Shown here one piece after another: positions 49,106-58,880 of a stretch of DNA of 64,000 nt. Position numbers and translations under genes: made by a program. Source of the DNA: a virus; IMG/VR virus record IMGVR_UViG_3300035670_000179, positions 1 to 64,000 of that record. The stretch is one strand, 5' to 3'. The first letter of the stretch is position 1, and every line of letters begins with the position of its first letter. The notes beneath the pieces are model-generated. The model saw nothing but the letters and a program-made list of their open reading frames with translations. It had not been told where the DNA came from and searched no databases.

Positions 49106-49708
49106 TCACGCAAATGTTCCAGCTATGTTAGTTGCTGCACCAATTGCACCACCAATACCAATATTATTGGCAGCAAGACCAGCAACTTCGCCAGCAAATG
49201 ATGTGAGAGAAAATACTTGAGTTCCAAATGTTCCTAAGACAGTTTCAATTACATTTCCAAAAAGACCATCGACCTTAATTTCAATTGCTTCCATATCAAT
49301 TGTGGTTCCAGCAGTCAGTTTTATATTTCTTCCTGCTTTAATATCAACATCTTCTGCAGCATCTAATATGATATTTTTACCTTTTATTTGGACGGACCCA
49401 TTACCAAGTGCTGTAATTGTTATACTACCATTTAAAGAATTTAATGCAATATCTACACCTTCTTCTTCAGTCTTATTTCCAGCAGTTATTTCAATAGTTC
49501 TATCATTAAGGATTCTAAAGTGTCCTCCTTGCGTTAAACTAATTGATGATTGGTCTTTAGAATTTGTTACACCATAAAAATTATAAACATTTTCGCCATC
49601 AATTCCCATCTGGGGATTGCCAACATCTATTCTAAAATTTGGTCCTAAAGAAAGATAATTTCTTTCCTCCCAATTCTGCTGAGTTCCTGTTTTAAGTCTT
49701 TCTGCCAT
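49106..49708 (-). CDS. Baseplate spike (gp5 C-terminal needle-like)
   Basis: A 200-aa protein whose middle (about 55-150) is a series of short strands (GVDIALNSLNGSITITALGNGSV, IILDAAEDVDIKAGRNIKL) like the triple-stranded beta-helix of gp5C/VgrG needles. The C-terminus is Gly/Ala-rich. It directly follows the gp5 OB-fold gene in transcription, so the spike appears to be a separate protein from the hub. Confidence 0.65.
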   Translation of the reverse strand: MAERLKTGTQQNWEERNYLSLGPNFRIDVGNPQMGIDGENVYNFYGVTNSKDQSSISLTQGGHFRILNDRTIEITAGNKTEEEGVDIALNSLNGSITITALGNGSVQIKGKNIILDAAEDVDIKAGRNIKLTAGTTIDMEAIEIKVDGLFGNVIETVLGTFGTQVFSLTSFAGEVAGLAANNIGIGGAIGAATNIAGTFA

Positions 49709-49709
49709 T

Positions 49710-51950
49710 TTAGGAAATACAATCTATGATTTGCGTTAGTTTGGAAATAGATGTGACAATACCAATAGATGCTTTAATTTCAGCTCCAGTACCAGTAGAA
49801 CTTCTAATTCTAATTTCTGGATATTCATCAGAAACAATAGCAACAGGAGATTCTGAAATAAAATTCACAATTCCTCCAGAACTATTTACACCAACACTTA
49901 CAGTCTCTCCAAATCCAGTAACAATAGGTATATCAAATGGATCAACAACAATATCACCAGTCGAATAACCAATTCCAGGTCGTATAATAGTTAGGCTAGC
50001 AATACCAACATTTATGGCAGAACCAACACCGACTGTAATTGTTCTTGGTCTTCTATATTGAGGTGCTAGTGGATCATATCTTAAATTGTTGGGGTCAATT
50101 ACAACTCCACCAGGACCAACTATAGGAACTCTAGAAGAATCTACTTTAGTACTTCCTACTGGGTAATTTTCCCCAATAGAAACCATATAAACTTCAGAAA
50201 CTTTTCCATCTCTAACAATACTTCTAGCAACAGCACCATAACCTTGCTTACTATTATCCACAACTTCTATAAATGGGGGATATCTATAACCCTCTCCAGG
50301 TTCTGTAATTTTTACGCCAATAATACTTGCAGTAATTTGAGCGTCATTAATATCCTGACCTACCTCTGGAACATTACGAACAAATCCACCAAGAATAACT
50401 TCAGCTTTTGCACCAGAACCACCACCACCAAAGATACGAATTTCTGGAATTTCTAACGGTCTTGGTAACTTGAAATTACATTCAGGAATTCCAGTTGCAC
50501 CTCCTGAAGTATTTCCGACTTCACCCTCAGCATCTGCACCAAAAATATCATTAGCAATTCTTCCAATTTCTGCGGATAATTTTGCATTTTCTAAAATTCC
50601 ACCCAAAAGATCGTCCTGATTTTCTGAACTTTTAACTCCTTTACCAACAGTATATTCAGTAAATACGCCACTACATTTTGATGGGTCTTGATTACATCCT
50701 AATAGTGAACCTGCTTTTGCAATTGTATCTACGCTACTAGTAAGTGTTTCATATATATCCATACCTTCAGCAAATAAATCACTAACACCTTCTAATGATG
50801 GTGATACAGCTTCGGTAATTTTTCCAATAATAGTATTCAGTAGAGAACCAGCAAATTGAGTGCCAACGCAAGATACAAAGTTTTCTACATTATTTAAAGT
50901 AGATTCAAGTAATTCCTTTATATCATCATCTAAACTATTTGTTACTTGACCTACAGCACATAATAGACCTTCTTGTAGTCCAAATACTGGTTCAATAAAT
51001 GCTTTTTGTGCTTCAACTCCCGCTAAAATTCCCGCTGCTTCATCTGAATATGAAGAAGCGACCTGATTATAAAGACTACCTAATCCCTCTTGAAGTGAGG
51101 GTATCATAGTCTCTCCAAGAGTTTTAAACATCTGACCAGTAACAGAGTTTGTTAATGCTTTAATTGAAGCAGTTGCTCTGTCTATTTCTAAATCAATATT
51201 TGTAAATGCAGATTGAAAACCAGTAACCTTACCTAATAAATTATTAACTTCTCCAATAATACCTTTGACAGCAGTATCTTCACAAGTATTTGCTAGAGTA
51301 ATTACTCTTCCTATTCCAGTATAAGTTTGAATTTCAGGTTTTAATGGTGGTACTGTCTCATTAAATTCACCAGTTGCTGCAATATTTCTCTCATTAATAA
51401 CTGCAATTTGAGTATTAAGAGCTTCTGCTGCTTCTGCAGGGACATCTCTTGGTGATTTTTGAGATTGAGTATTTTGTTCGTTAGATTCGTCTGGTGCTAA
51501 TGTCCCATTTGGTTTTTCAACTCTTGAGGTGTAACCAGTAAAAGGAACAAATGGGGGAGTTGTTAATGGATTATAATTTTCTTGTGATACTTCTGATGTT
51601 CTTCCAAATACTCCGAGAATGACTGGTATTTGAGCATTATCTCCATCAAGAAAAAATCCAAATACAGAATCTGATGGTCTTAGTTTAGTATTTGTTGCGA
51701 CATTACCAGCACCAGAACCTGCGGTGGTTGGTAAAAGAACCTGTGCCCAAGGTAAATCTTCGTTTGATAATTCTTCTTCGTTAAACGGATGATAACCTAA
51801 AATTCTAACCTTTTGCCTATTTCCCCATCCACCACCATTATTTTGGCTCTCTTGACCAGTCCCAGATTCAAATGGTGCAACTTGCCCAACCCACCATCTA
51901 AATCCATCTCTACCGATGAAATTACTCTTTAATAAAGATTCATCTATCAT
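49710..51950 (-). CDS. 5: Baseplate hub protein gp5-like (OB-fold, no lysozyme)
   Basis: A 746-aa protein. The first 120 residues match the gp5 N-terminal OB-fold (FRWWVGQVAPFESG, KVRILGYHPFNEEELSNEDLPWAQVLLP, VFGFFLDGDNAQIPVILGVFG). Instead of the lysozyme domain there is a long helical middle and a C-terminal part with two GEGYRYPP/GIGYSTGD modules. No T4-lysozyme catalytic motif is seen. It should join the gp27-like hub and the spike. Its start overlaps the gp27-like gene. Confidence 0.82.
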   Translation of the reverse strand: MIDESLLKSNFIGRDGFRWWVGQVAPFESGTGQESQNNGGGWGNRQKVRILGYHPFNEEELSNEDLPWAQVLLPTTAGSGAGNVATNTKLRPSDSVFGFFLDGDNAQIPVILGVFGRTSEVSQENYNPLTTPPFVPFTGYTSRVEKPNGTLAPDESNEQNTQSQKSPRDVPAEAAEALNTQIAVINERNIAATGEFNETVPPLKPEIQTYTGIGRVITLANTCEDTAVKGIIGEVNNLLGKVTGFQSAFTNIDLEIDRATASIKALTNSVTGQMFKTLGETMIPSLQEGLGSLYNQVASSYSDEAAGILAGVEAQKAFIEPVFGLQEGLLCAVGQVTNSLDDDIKELLESTLNNVENFVSCVGTQFAGSLLNTIIGKITEAVSPSLEGVSDLFAEGMDIYETLTSSVDTIAKAGSLLGCNQDPSKCSGVFTEYTVGKGVKSSENQDDLLGGILENAKLSAEIGRIANDIFGADAEGEVGNTSGGATGIPECNFKLPRPLEIPEIRIFGGGGSGAKAEVILGGFVRNVPEVGQDINDAQITASIIGVKITEPGEGYRYPPFIEVVDNSKQGYGAVARSIVRDGKVSEVYMVSIGENYPVGSTKVDSSRVPIVGPGGVVIDPNNLRYDPLAPQYRRPRTITVGVGSAINVGIASLTIIRPGIGYSTGDIVVDPFDIPIVTGFGETVSVGVNSSGGIVNFISESPVAIVSDEYPEIRIRSSTGTGAEIKASIGIVTSISKLTQIIDCIS

Positions 51951-53272
51951 AGATTTTGCCTTCCAAAGGTATCTCTAATAAGTTTTAATGATGTATATGA
52001 ATTTTCAGCATCAAAATGATGACAAAGTTCTTTTATGATATATAGACCACTTATTTCAGGGTCATATTCTTGCTTATCGACGCTTTCACTTGTCTTAGGA
52101 AATAAGCATTCTATAGAATCTCCTGCATTTAAATCTAAATTACAGGGAACCATAATATTTATGGCCTGTGTCAAAAGCAGATTATATCTCATCAGAGATT
52201 GTGATTGGTATTTTTCTGGGTCAGAATTTAAACCTTTTGTAACCTCTTGGTCAGTTGTTCCAATATCTAGTATTTGGGTAAAAATTCTTGTTGGTATATC
52301 ACCTAAGGTCTGATTTGAACCATCAGAGACCTTAGGTAATTTTGGTTTACTTCCTAGGGTTTTAACTTTGTTCTTATAATCGCTGAAACTATACTGACCT
52401 TCTTGAGGAGAAGTTACATTAAAATTAACAGGATTGAAAAACATTCTTTGACTTGCATAAGCACCTAGTCTTAGTTTTTCTAAAAGATTTTGGTTTCTAT
52501 CTACATAATAATTCAATATATGAAATTCTTTATCAATTTTTTCTAGACCATCAAAAGATTCGCCAGTAAGAATATACTGATATGTTGCTTTCTTTTCCTG
52601 AGTGATTAAACCATCTAAAGACCTAAAATTAAATCCTTCTTTTGTTTGATAGAATACAAATCCAGCGTTAGAATCTTTTTCATCAGGAACTGCCTTTGAT
52701 GCCAACCAAACTAAAACAGTAAATGGTTTTCTAAGATTGCCAATAAAACCATAAGGATTAGAAGTTTTATCCACCTGATTGATTTTATTTGCTACTAAGT
52801 ATTCTTCAAGTATACTAGTTACAGATTCATCTATTCTAAGGTCTGATGGATATTTTTTTACTACACGAATTGTTTCATTTGTAATCGCTTCTCTAGATAC
52901 TAAATTTAATGTAAAACTTTCTCTTGTTGTGTCTACTACTACATCAGTAATACTGGAGACATAAAGATATCTTTCTGGTGTTGTAAAATCTAAAGAACTT
53001 TTAACATTACTTGAGTTAGGAGCAACTTTTAATACCAGTCTTTCGCCACCTCTTAATGGTAAACCATTATAAATTGACTGCTTATCCTTAGAACCTTTAG
53101 GTGGAGTTATAGTGTTCCCCACGTTCATAATTTTTAATTTGGCAGTAATTGTTGGAGAAAAAATATCCTCATAATAGTCAAAAATTACTGCACCCTGAGA
53201 AATATCTACAGTTCTTGACTGGTCATTTGATTCTAATATTAAGGTTTCGTAAACGGATTTTTGTAATGCCAT
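51947..53272 (-). CDS. 27: Baseplate hub subunit, gp27-like
   Basis: A 441-aa protein. N-terminal FDYYEDIFSPTITAKLKIMN, RGGERLVLKVAP and SSITDVVVDTTRESFTLNLVS are typical of gp27/gpD-type tail hub barrels; the C-terminal half has a barrel-like region ending in GLYIIKELCHHFDAENSYTS. Homolog of the trimeric hub that connects tail tube and spike. It lies between lysozyme and gp5 genes with one-base or four-base overlaps. Confidence 0.78.
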   Translation of the reverse strand: MALQKSVYETLILESNDQSRTVDISQGAVIFDYYEDIFSPTITAKLKIMNVGNTITPPKGSKDKQSIYNGLPLRGGERLVLKVAPNSSNVKSSLDFTTPERYLYVSSITDVVVDTTRESFTLNLVSREAITNETIRVVKKYPSDLRIDESVTSILEEYLVANKINQVDKTSNPYGFIGNLRKPFTVLVWLASKAVPDEKDSNAGFVFYQTKEGFNFRSLDGLITQEKKATYQYILTGESFDGLEKIDKEFHILNYYVDRNQNLLEKLRLGAYASQRMFFNPVNFNVTSPQEGQYSFSDYKNKVKTLGSKPKLPKVSDGSNQTLGDIPTRIFTQILDIGTTDQEVTKGLNSDPEKYQSQSLMRYNLLLTQAINIMVPCNLDLNAGDSIECLFPKTSESVDKQEYDPEISGLYIIKELCHHFDAENSYTSLKLIRDTFGRQNL

Positions 53273-55323
53273 TAGACGTAAGATAAATCCAAGAGAAGTT
53301 TTTGTTTCATAAAGTTATTTAACAAGGTTCCCATAGAGACTGAAGATTTTGTAACCGAAGGCATCATAGGACCTTGAGACATTTGTGGTGCTGGAGACGA
53401 TTGTTCTGGTATAAAGGCAAATATCTCTGCTGGTTTGTTTACTGGAGTTAGTGATTGAAAAAGTGTTTGTTTAGATTGCTGTGATGGGGTTTGAGATATT
53501 TGTGCTGGTGGTGGGGTTTGTGCTTGTGGTTGTGGAGATACTTGTGCTGGTGATGGGGATTGTTGTTGAGGTTGTTGTGTTACTTGTCCTGGAGAAATTT
53601 TACTTGCAGAAGAACCAGCTGCACCGTGAGAAACAGTAATTCCTCTACTACCTATAATTTCAGCTTCTCTACCATATCCACCTCTAGAATAAACTTCACC
53701 AACTGCAAATGGGAATTTAGTAGCAGAACCTGGCTGGGAAGGAAAAGTACGTTTTACATTTGGATTAATTTCTTGAATATCAACTCCAGCACTACTTCTT
53801 GCATCATGAGCTCTTTGTTCTGCTGCAATTTGGTTTCTAAGTGTTCCATCATTTTTAGATGCATATTGATTTAAATTTCCAAACCATACGGTAGAACCTC
53901 TTGCAAGCATTACTTTTACTGCTTGGAAAGATACCTCTCTAATATTTGCTAGTTCTTCTTGTGTTGGATTTGCATTCTTAGAATCAATATGAAAGTGTGT
54001 AGCATATTGTGCTTCACCTTTACTTCCAGAACCACCTTGAATAAAACCACCAGCACCTGTTTGAGGTATCAACTTCATAGTACCTGCTGATACTGCTCTG
54101 GATGGTGAGGGTGAGGATGGTTGTGATTGTTGTGGTTTTGAACCTTCTTTTTGCAAATATTCGTAAGCAATTTTAGATGCTTTCCAACGGTCTCCAAGTT
54201 CTCCCCAAACAATATATCTATAAGATGCTTTTTTTAGTTCTTCATCAGTTGAATTTGGATTCATAAAAACCTTTAAAACACCATCAGACCCACTATTGTA
54301 ATATGGCAAAGACATCTCATGTTTAATCCAATCAATTTGCTCTGAAGCACTTGCGGTTTCTAAAGGTTTTCCTAAAAATTTCTCAGCAGCAACAATTCTA
54401 GACCTATTCCAACTAATTAGTCCTTTATTAATTCCAGCTCCATCATTTAATATCCAGGGTTTTCTTTTTGCTTGCCACACAGATTCTGTCTGTATATTTC
54501 CTGCCAAATATGCAGCTGCCTTAGGTGGAAACCCTTTTTGTGTCAATAATTTAGCACCATCTTTTAAATTTGTAGGATTTGGACCAACTGAACTAGAAGT
54601 AGAACCAGAAGAAGTATCACCATAAGCACCCATGTCTTCAGGAGTACTTCCAAATGGAGGGATTTCTTGACCACTATAAGAACCTATTTGCGTACCATCT
54701 TCAGTAGTTTGAGTTAAAGGTGTAGTAATTAATTTTACTCCTGCCTCTAGTTCACTTCCCATATCATTAATTGAATCGACAAGTTCATCAAATGAATTTC
54801 TTATTCTATTTGAATCATCAAATAAATCAAAGTTTTTTAAATTTTCAATTGCTCCAGTAATCAAACTATATGAGGATTGAAAAACTCTAATTGCTCCTGT
54901 TACAAAACTACCAATAATTCTTCCAGCTTCCTGAAGTCTAGCAATAAATTCCTTTGCCATTCCTTCCCAAGTTGGGAGATTTTTAATAACCCAACCAGCA
55001 GCAAGATATCCTAGAGTATTTACAATTCTGTCAATAAAACTTCCAGTACCATCAACAATACTAGGTTTTGAAGTTATATTTGGAGAAGAAGCAATTTGTT
55101 TTGCTTCCAATTCATCTTCTTGCTCTTGCCTTATAGTAGCATACTCTCTTTTTTTTCTTTCCGTAAGAATTTGTGAACTTATTTTTTCTCTATCCTCAGT
55201 TCTTTCCTTCAATAACTTTGAAAGATTGGTAAGAGAAGTTTGAGTATTAAGTAAAGTTTTTTGAGACTTCTTAATACTTTCATTAAAATTAGTTCTTTTT
55301 GGTAATAAGGTAGTTTGTGCCAT
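53272..55323 (-). CDS. Tail protein with lysozyme domain
   Basis: A 683-aa protein: N-terminal coiled coil (about 12-78), a hydrophobic/helical region (95-160), and a phage-tail-lysozyme domain at about 250-390 (FPPKAAAYLAGNIQTESVW with likely catalytic E280, then GLISWNRSR and ASYRYIVWGELGDRW). Next is a domain with THFHIDSKNANPTQEE, and then a Pro/Gln-rich tail. It should open peptidoglycan during injection. Because gp5 lacks its lysozyme, this protein probably supplies that activity. The N-terminal half looks tape-measure-like. Confidence 0.75.
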   Translation of the reverse strand: MAQTTLLPKRTNFNESIKKSQKTLLNTQTSLTNLSKLLKERTEDREKISSQILTERKKREYATIRQEQEDELEAKQIASSPNITSKPSIVDGTGSFIDRIVNTLGYLAAGWVIKNLPTWEGMAKEFIARLQEAGRIIGSFVTGAIRVFQSSYSLITGAIENLKNFDLFDDSNRIRNSFDELVDSINDMGSELEAGVKLITTPLTQTTEDGTQIGSYSGQEIPPFGSTPEDMGAYGDTSSGSTSSSVGPNPTNLKDGAKLLTQKGFPPKAAAYLAGNIQTESVWQAKRKPWILNDGAGINKGLISWNRSRIVAAEKFLGKPLETASASEQIDWIKHEMSLPYYNSGSDGVLKVFMNPNSTDEELKKASYRYIVWGELGDRWKASKIAYEYLQKEGSKPQQSQPSSPSPSRAVSAGTMKLIPQTGAGGFIQGGSGSKGEAQYATHFHIDSKNANPTQEELANIREVSFQAVKVMLARGSTVWFGNLNQYASKNDGTLRNQIAAEQRAHDARSSAGVDIQEINPNVKRTFPSQPGSATKFPFAVGEVYSRGGYGREAEIIGSRGITVSHGAAGSSASKISPGQVTQQPQQQSPSPAQVSPQPQAQTPPPAQISQTPSQQSKQTLFQSLTPVNKPAEIFAFIPEQSSPAPQMSQGPMMPSVTKSSVSMGTLLNNFMKQKLLLDLSYV

Positions 55324-55324
55324 A

Positions 55325-57100
55325 TTACATTACCACATTATAATTTAATTGTGAGTAAAGCACATAAAAATTATCTGGATTTGATGATGAAATAAGTGGA
55401 ACATCAGTCACAGTCGGTGACATAGGAGGAGTTGTTGGTTTTTGTTGGGGAGCACTAGAGACTATCACATTTGGTGGTGGTTCTTTTGGAGGTTCCATCG
55501 CAGGAGGTGTCGATGGTTTAGCCTGTATCATATCAGGTTTCGCAGTAATCTGTTGAAGTTTAGAAGTATCCACTTTCATTTTTTCAGTTTCCATCAAAAA
55601 TGGTGGAGTATCCGTTTTACCTTCAAGATAATCTATTTCATCTTGTGTCAGTTCTAATTCTTCATAAGTCATTCCTTTTTTCAATCCATCAGAAATCATA
55701 TTCCAATAATCACGTTCTGATTCCCAATATTTTTCTTCTTTTGATTTTTCACCTTCAGGTATAAATGCCAAGTCTTTTGATTCTGGCATCATTGGTTTTT
55801 TTGGTTCATATTTTTCTTTCTTTTCGTTCTCTTTCATAGAGATATTTAATGTTTGATTCTGACCAGAAGGAATCATAGTAGATGTTGGAGTACTTTCTGC
55901 TAATTTTTTAGATTCTTCTGTAGGTACTTTTTGTTCTGGTGGAGTTTTTGACTCAGCCATACTCTCCATATTTGCTGGTAAATTTGGTGGTGTATTTTTT
56001 GAATCAGTACCAGAAGGTTGTGGAGAATTTACTTTTAGGTCTTGAACTTTTGGTTGTTGTGGTTGTGCTTCTGGTGGTTTATTTCCACCTCTTGGCGTAT
56101 TGCCAATTATACCAGCACCTCCACGAAAACCGGGAGCAAAGCTTTCAACCATCTCATCGGCAAATGAAGCAAGTCTAGCAGCACCTCCGATAGGTCCAGG
56201 AGCAAATCCAAGAGCATTTGTAGCGGCATCGGCATATTCTCCGCTTTTCAAATTCATGCCAGCACCAATAGCACTAAACATACCACCAAATATTCCAGGT
56301 CCTCTGCCACCAGAACCTCCAGAAGGTTTAGGACTTGCTGGACTTGGTGGTGATTTTTTTCCTCCACTAAGCATAGATCCTAAACCAGCAGCTGCTGCTC
56401 CTGCTGCTTTAAAAGGAAGTTTAATTGCATTCAAAGTCAAACTAGTAACAGTTCTAATTACTGCACCTATGGCAGTTTTTACTAAACCTAATCCAAACTT
56501 TATAGAAGCAATTACTCCTACACCAATACCAATATTAGATAATAAACTATTTTTAATATCATTTAACGCCTTTTCATCTTTATTTCGCCAAGCATTTAAT
56601 GCTTTAATTCCTTGAAGACCTAACCACCCAAGAAAAAGGCTTGTTAAAGCATTAGCAACGTTTCCAAATATATTTTCTACTTTATTTGATAATGCTTGAA
56701 TAGGAGCAGATATTGCATTCCTTATTTTTTGTTCTAATTGATTTTCAGAATCAATTCTTATTTTTCTTTGAGTACTTTGTACTTCCTGTTTTTGTTCTTT
56801 TGCTAAAAGATTTTGTTCAGATTGAGTATCTGCTTGTATAAGTTTATATACATTAGCAATATTTTGAGAAAGAGTATTAATCTGATTTTGTAAGCTTTGA
56901 AATTGCTGCTGTATTCCCGTTAAAGTAGTTTGATTTTGTTGCTGAGATTCTGCAAACTTCTTAGATTGCTCTGCAATCTCAGTCTTATACCCAATATCAG
57001 TTCCCCTAAAACTAGAAGAAGATACTCTAGAAGAACTAAAAAATGAGTTTCGGTTTTCTCTAGATAAGGGAGAACCTGTTAGTGGGTCTACTTCAGCCAT
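55325..57100 (-). CDS. Tape-measure/baseplate hub candidate (gp29-like length)
   Basis: A 591-aa protein with an N-terminal Gln-rich coiled coil (about 40-130), two hydrophobic segments near 155-240, a Gly-rich linker with GPGIFGGMFSAIG, and a Pro-rich C-terminus. T4 gp29, the tape measure, has 590 residues and lies near gp26, gp51 and gp27, as this gene does. Direct similarity cannot be judged by eye, so the call rests on length, coiled coil and position. It overlaps the gp51-like gene by 8 bases. Confidence 0.5.
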   Translation of the reverse strand: MAEVDPLTGSPLSRENRNSFFSSSRVSSSSFRGTDIGYKTEIAEQSKKFAESQQQNQTTLTGIQQQFQSLQNQINTLSQNIANVYKLIQADTQSEQNLLAKEQKQEVQSTQRKIRIDSENQLEQKIRNAISAPIQALSNKVENIFGNVANALTSLFLGWLGLQGIKALNAWRNKDEKALNDIKNSLLSNIGIGVGVIASIKFGLGLVKTAIGAVIRTVTSLTLNAIKLPFKAAGAAAAGLGSMLSGGKKSPPSPASPKPSGGSGGRGPGIFGGMFSAIGAGMNLKSGEYADAATNALGFAPGPIGGAARLASFADEMVESFAPGFRGGAGIIGNTPRGGNKPPEAQPQQPKVQDLKVNSPQPSGTDSKNTPPNLPANMESMAESKTPPEQKVPTEESKKLAESTPTSTMIPSGQNQTLNISMKENEKKEKYEPKKPMMPESKDLAFIPEGEKSKEEKYWESERDYWNMISDGLKKGMTYEELELTQDEIDYLEGKTDTPPFLMETEKMKVDTSKLQQITAKPDMIQAKPSTPPAMEPPKEPPPNVIVSSAPQQKPTTPPMSPTVTDVPLISSSNPDNFYVLYSQLNYNVVM

Positions 57101-57269
57101 TTGCTACACTATTTTTGAGATTTTGCTCTTCAATATATTGCTGTAGAAGTGCAATATAAACATCTCTCTCCCAAGGTATCATATTTTCTAACTCTGTCAA
57201 AGAGTATTTATGATGTTGCATTAATGCAAAATTAACTTGATAATATGACACAAGACTTTCATGTGCCAT
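57093..57269 (-). CDS. Short tail-assembly protein, gp51-like candidate
   Basis: A 58-aa frame beginning MAHESLVSYYQV, with FALMQHHKYSLTELENMIPW and ERDVYIALLQQY. The pattern MQHHKYSL-x-ELE-x-MIPWER is familiar from T4-like cyanophage baseplate clusters. T4 has the short hub assembly catalyst gp51 directly after gp26, and this gene is in the same place. It may be a chaperone for the following tape-measure candidate. Confidence 0.65.
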   Translation of the reverse strand: MAHESLVSYYQVNFALMQHHKYSLTELENMIPWERDVYIALLQQYIEEQNLKNSVANG

Positions 57270-57271
57270 TC

Positions 57272-57988
57272 CTAGGCGAAAAAAGATGTTAATCCCTCCA
57301 ATACAACTTCACTCTCAACACCAGTATTTGGATTCTTTATTTTTAATTTATGAGATAACTTAGGCATAGTTTGGAAGAATGTTTCAATTTCCTTAAACTG
57401 ACTTGAACTTAGTTGGTCTATGAACTCAACCAATTCTTTTTTAGTGCATTCTGACGCAGACCAAGACTCTTCTTCATTATAAACTTGATCCATACAAGAA
57501 CAAATCAAATCAAAAGTATCTTCAACTCCTACATCACCCCCGGCAAAGTTAGTTTTAATAAACTCTTCCATAGAAGGATATTTCATTCTAAGAACTAGAG
57601 AATCATCTAACTTAATATCTCTAGAATGTTTAGGATCAATAGTTACTTCTATTTCTTCTAGATTGATAGTTACAGGAACTCTAGTACTTCCATCATCAGG
57701 ACAAGTAATCAAAACCTCAACAGTTTCTCCTACAGATTTTCCTCTAATGTTAAGAAAAATATATTCAATATCAAAAGTTGCAAGTTGATTGACCTTTATT
57801 CCACGAGTAAGAATACAATTTGAAATTACAGTTTTGACTGCTTCTGCAATTTGACTTGCATCTTCACTTTCCTGAGCGATGATAAGAATTTTTTCTTCCT
57901 TAACTAAAAAAGGTCTATACTTTATAGTTTTCTTAGTAGATGGTATAGTCAACTCATAAGTTGGAGTTGCAATCTTTGGTAATGGCAT
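57272..57988 (-). CDS. 26: Baseplate hub protein gp26-like
   Basis: A 238-aa protein matching the T4 gp26 baseplate family: LPKIATPTYELTIPSTKKTIKYRPFLVKEEKIL (first 33 residues), then LNIRGKSVGETVEVLITCPDDG, then LKYPSMEEFI-type helix. The KYRPFLVKEEK start is the most telling piece. T4 gp26 has 208 residues. A CTAAATA box lies at 58012-58018 on the minus strand. Confidence 0.8.
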   Translation of the reverse strand: MPLPKIATPTYELTIPSTKKTIKYRPFLVKEEKILIIAQESEDASQIAEAVKTVISNCILTRGIKVNQLATFDIEYIFLNIRGKSVGETVEVLITCPDDGSTRVPVTINLEEIEVTIDPKHSRDIKLDDSLVLRMKYPSMEEFIKTNFAGGDVGVEDTFDLICSCMDQVYNEEESWSASECTKKELVEFIDQLSSSQFKEIETFFQTMPKLSHKLKIKNPNTGVESEVVLEGLTSFFA

Positions 57989-58011
57989 AATTTAACTCTT
58001 TAATTTTATTT

Positions 58012-58018
58012 TATTTAG
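58012..58018 (-). promoter_or_regulatory. Late-promoter-like CTAAATA box
   Basis: Minus-strand CTAAATA 24 bases before the gp26-like start, on the stop of the gp54-like gene. Confidence 0.5.
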
Positions 58019-58845
58019 AATATAGAATTGACGACATTTGCTGCATTCGATACTGCATTTGCAACTCCATTAGCGGCATCTACAATATTACTAAATCCTA
58101 GTTGTTCACTTAATGAGTCTGTTTTTCCTACGATGTATCTATCAAAGCTAAAAGATGCACTTACCTTTAATATTTGAGAATCTGCATAACTAACTCCAAT
58201 CGGATTTAATGCAATCGGAAATAACCCAACAAAGTTATAAATTAATTCTCTTTTATAATCCCTATCAAATTTTACAATTCTAGTTGCATTTGATTTATAA
58301 TCTTCAGGATATTGCATTCTTACATGATAATTTTCTTGATTTTGAAAATTCATATTAGCAACAGTATACGAACCACTAGAAATAAATTCCATCCAACTTT
58401 CTAAGAATATCAAAGACTTATAGTTTTTATCAACATAAAAATCCAAACTTATTTGTTGATACATTTTATAATTAGCAAATGTCTCACTAACACCAGTATA
58501 ATTTCCTTCAGCCTTTGAAGAGGAAAAAGAAGTTGTTGGTAATGATGCTGAATTACATAACAGACCAACATCATCTGTTACAAAAGAAGATGTAACATTT
58601 TTTGCTGCTAAGTAAGTTTTTAATGCATCAGGAATACCACCAAACTGAACCTCATAATGGGTTGTTTGTGCTAGATTAGTTAATAGTGGTTTAAAATCAC
58701 TTATATTTTTTCTTGGAGATGGGGCACCTAATTCTTTTATTTTCCAAACTCCATGCCTATCTTCAGTTACAGACTTTCTAGTATCATCAACACTATCGAA
58801 ATTCCTATTTTTTTCCCACTCAAATGGTCCTGGTCCTTGGGGCAT
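58015..58845 (-). CDS. 54: Baseplate tail-tube initiator, gp54-like
   Basis: A 276-aa protein with a tail-tube-type fold: LLCNSASLPTTSFSSSKAEGNYTGV near 94-118, YQQISLDFYVDKNYKSLIFLESWMEF and LIYNFVGLFPIALNPIGVSY. The middle is related to gp19 tail-tube proteins; gp54 and gp48 share that fold in T4 and cap the baseplate. gp48 is present nearby, so gp54 is the best remaining match. gp19 itself is an alternative. Divergent from gp4, with 35 bases between the starts. Confidence 0.65.
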   Translation of the reverse strand: MPQGPGPFEWEKNRNFDSVDDTRKSVTEDRHGVWKIKELGAPSPRKNISDFKPLLTNLAQTTHYEVQFGGIPDALKTYLAAKNVTSSFVTDDVGLLCNSASLPTTSFSSSKAEGNYTGVSETFANYKMYQQISLDFYVDKNYKSLIFLESWMEFISSGSYTVANMNFQNQENYHVRMQYPEDYKSNATRIVKFDRDYKRELIYNFVGLFPIALNPIGVSYADSQILKVSASFSFDRYIVGKTDSLSEQLGFSNIVDAANGVANAVSNAANVVNSIF

Positions 58846-58847
58846 TT

Positions 58848-58854
58848 CTAAATA
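58848..58854 (+). promoter_or_regulatory. Late-promoter-like CTAAATA box for gp4
   Basis: Plus-strand CTAAATA 26 bases before the gp4 start at 58881, in the short divergent gap. Confidence 0.55.
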
Positions 58855-58880
58855 GTATGAAAGAATCTATACTATGTATA

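Noticed and set aside
51947-51950. Programmed frameshift between the gp27-like and gp5-like genes
   Set aside because: The genes overlap by 4 bases as a plain ATGA stop-start; there is no slippery heptamer, and both proteins are complete.
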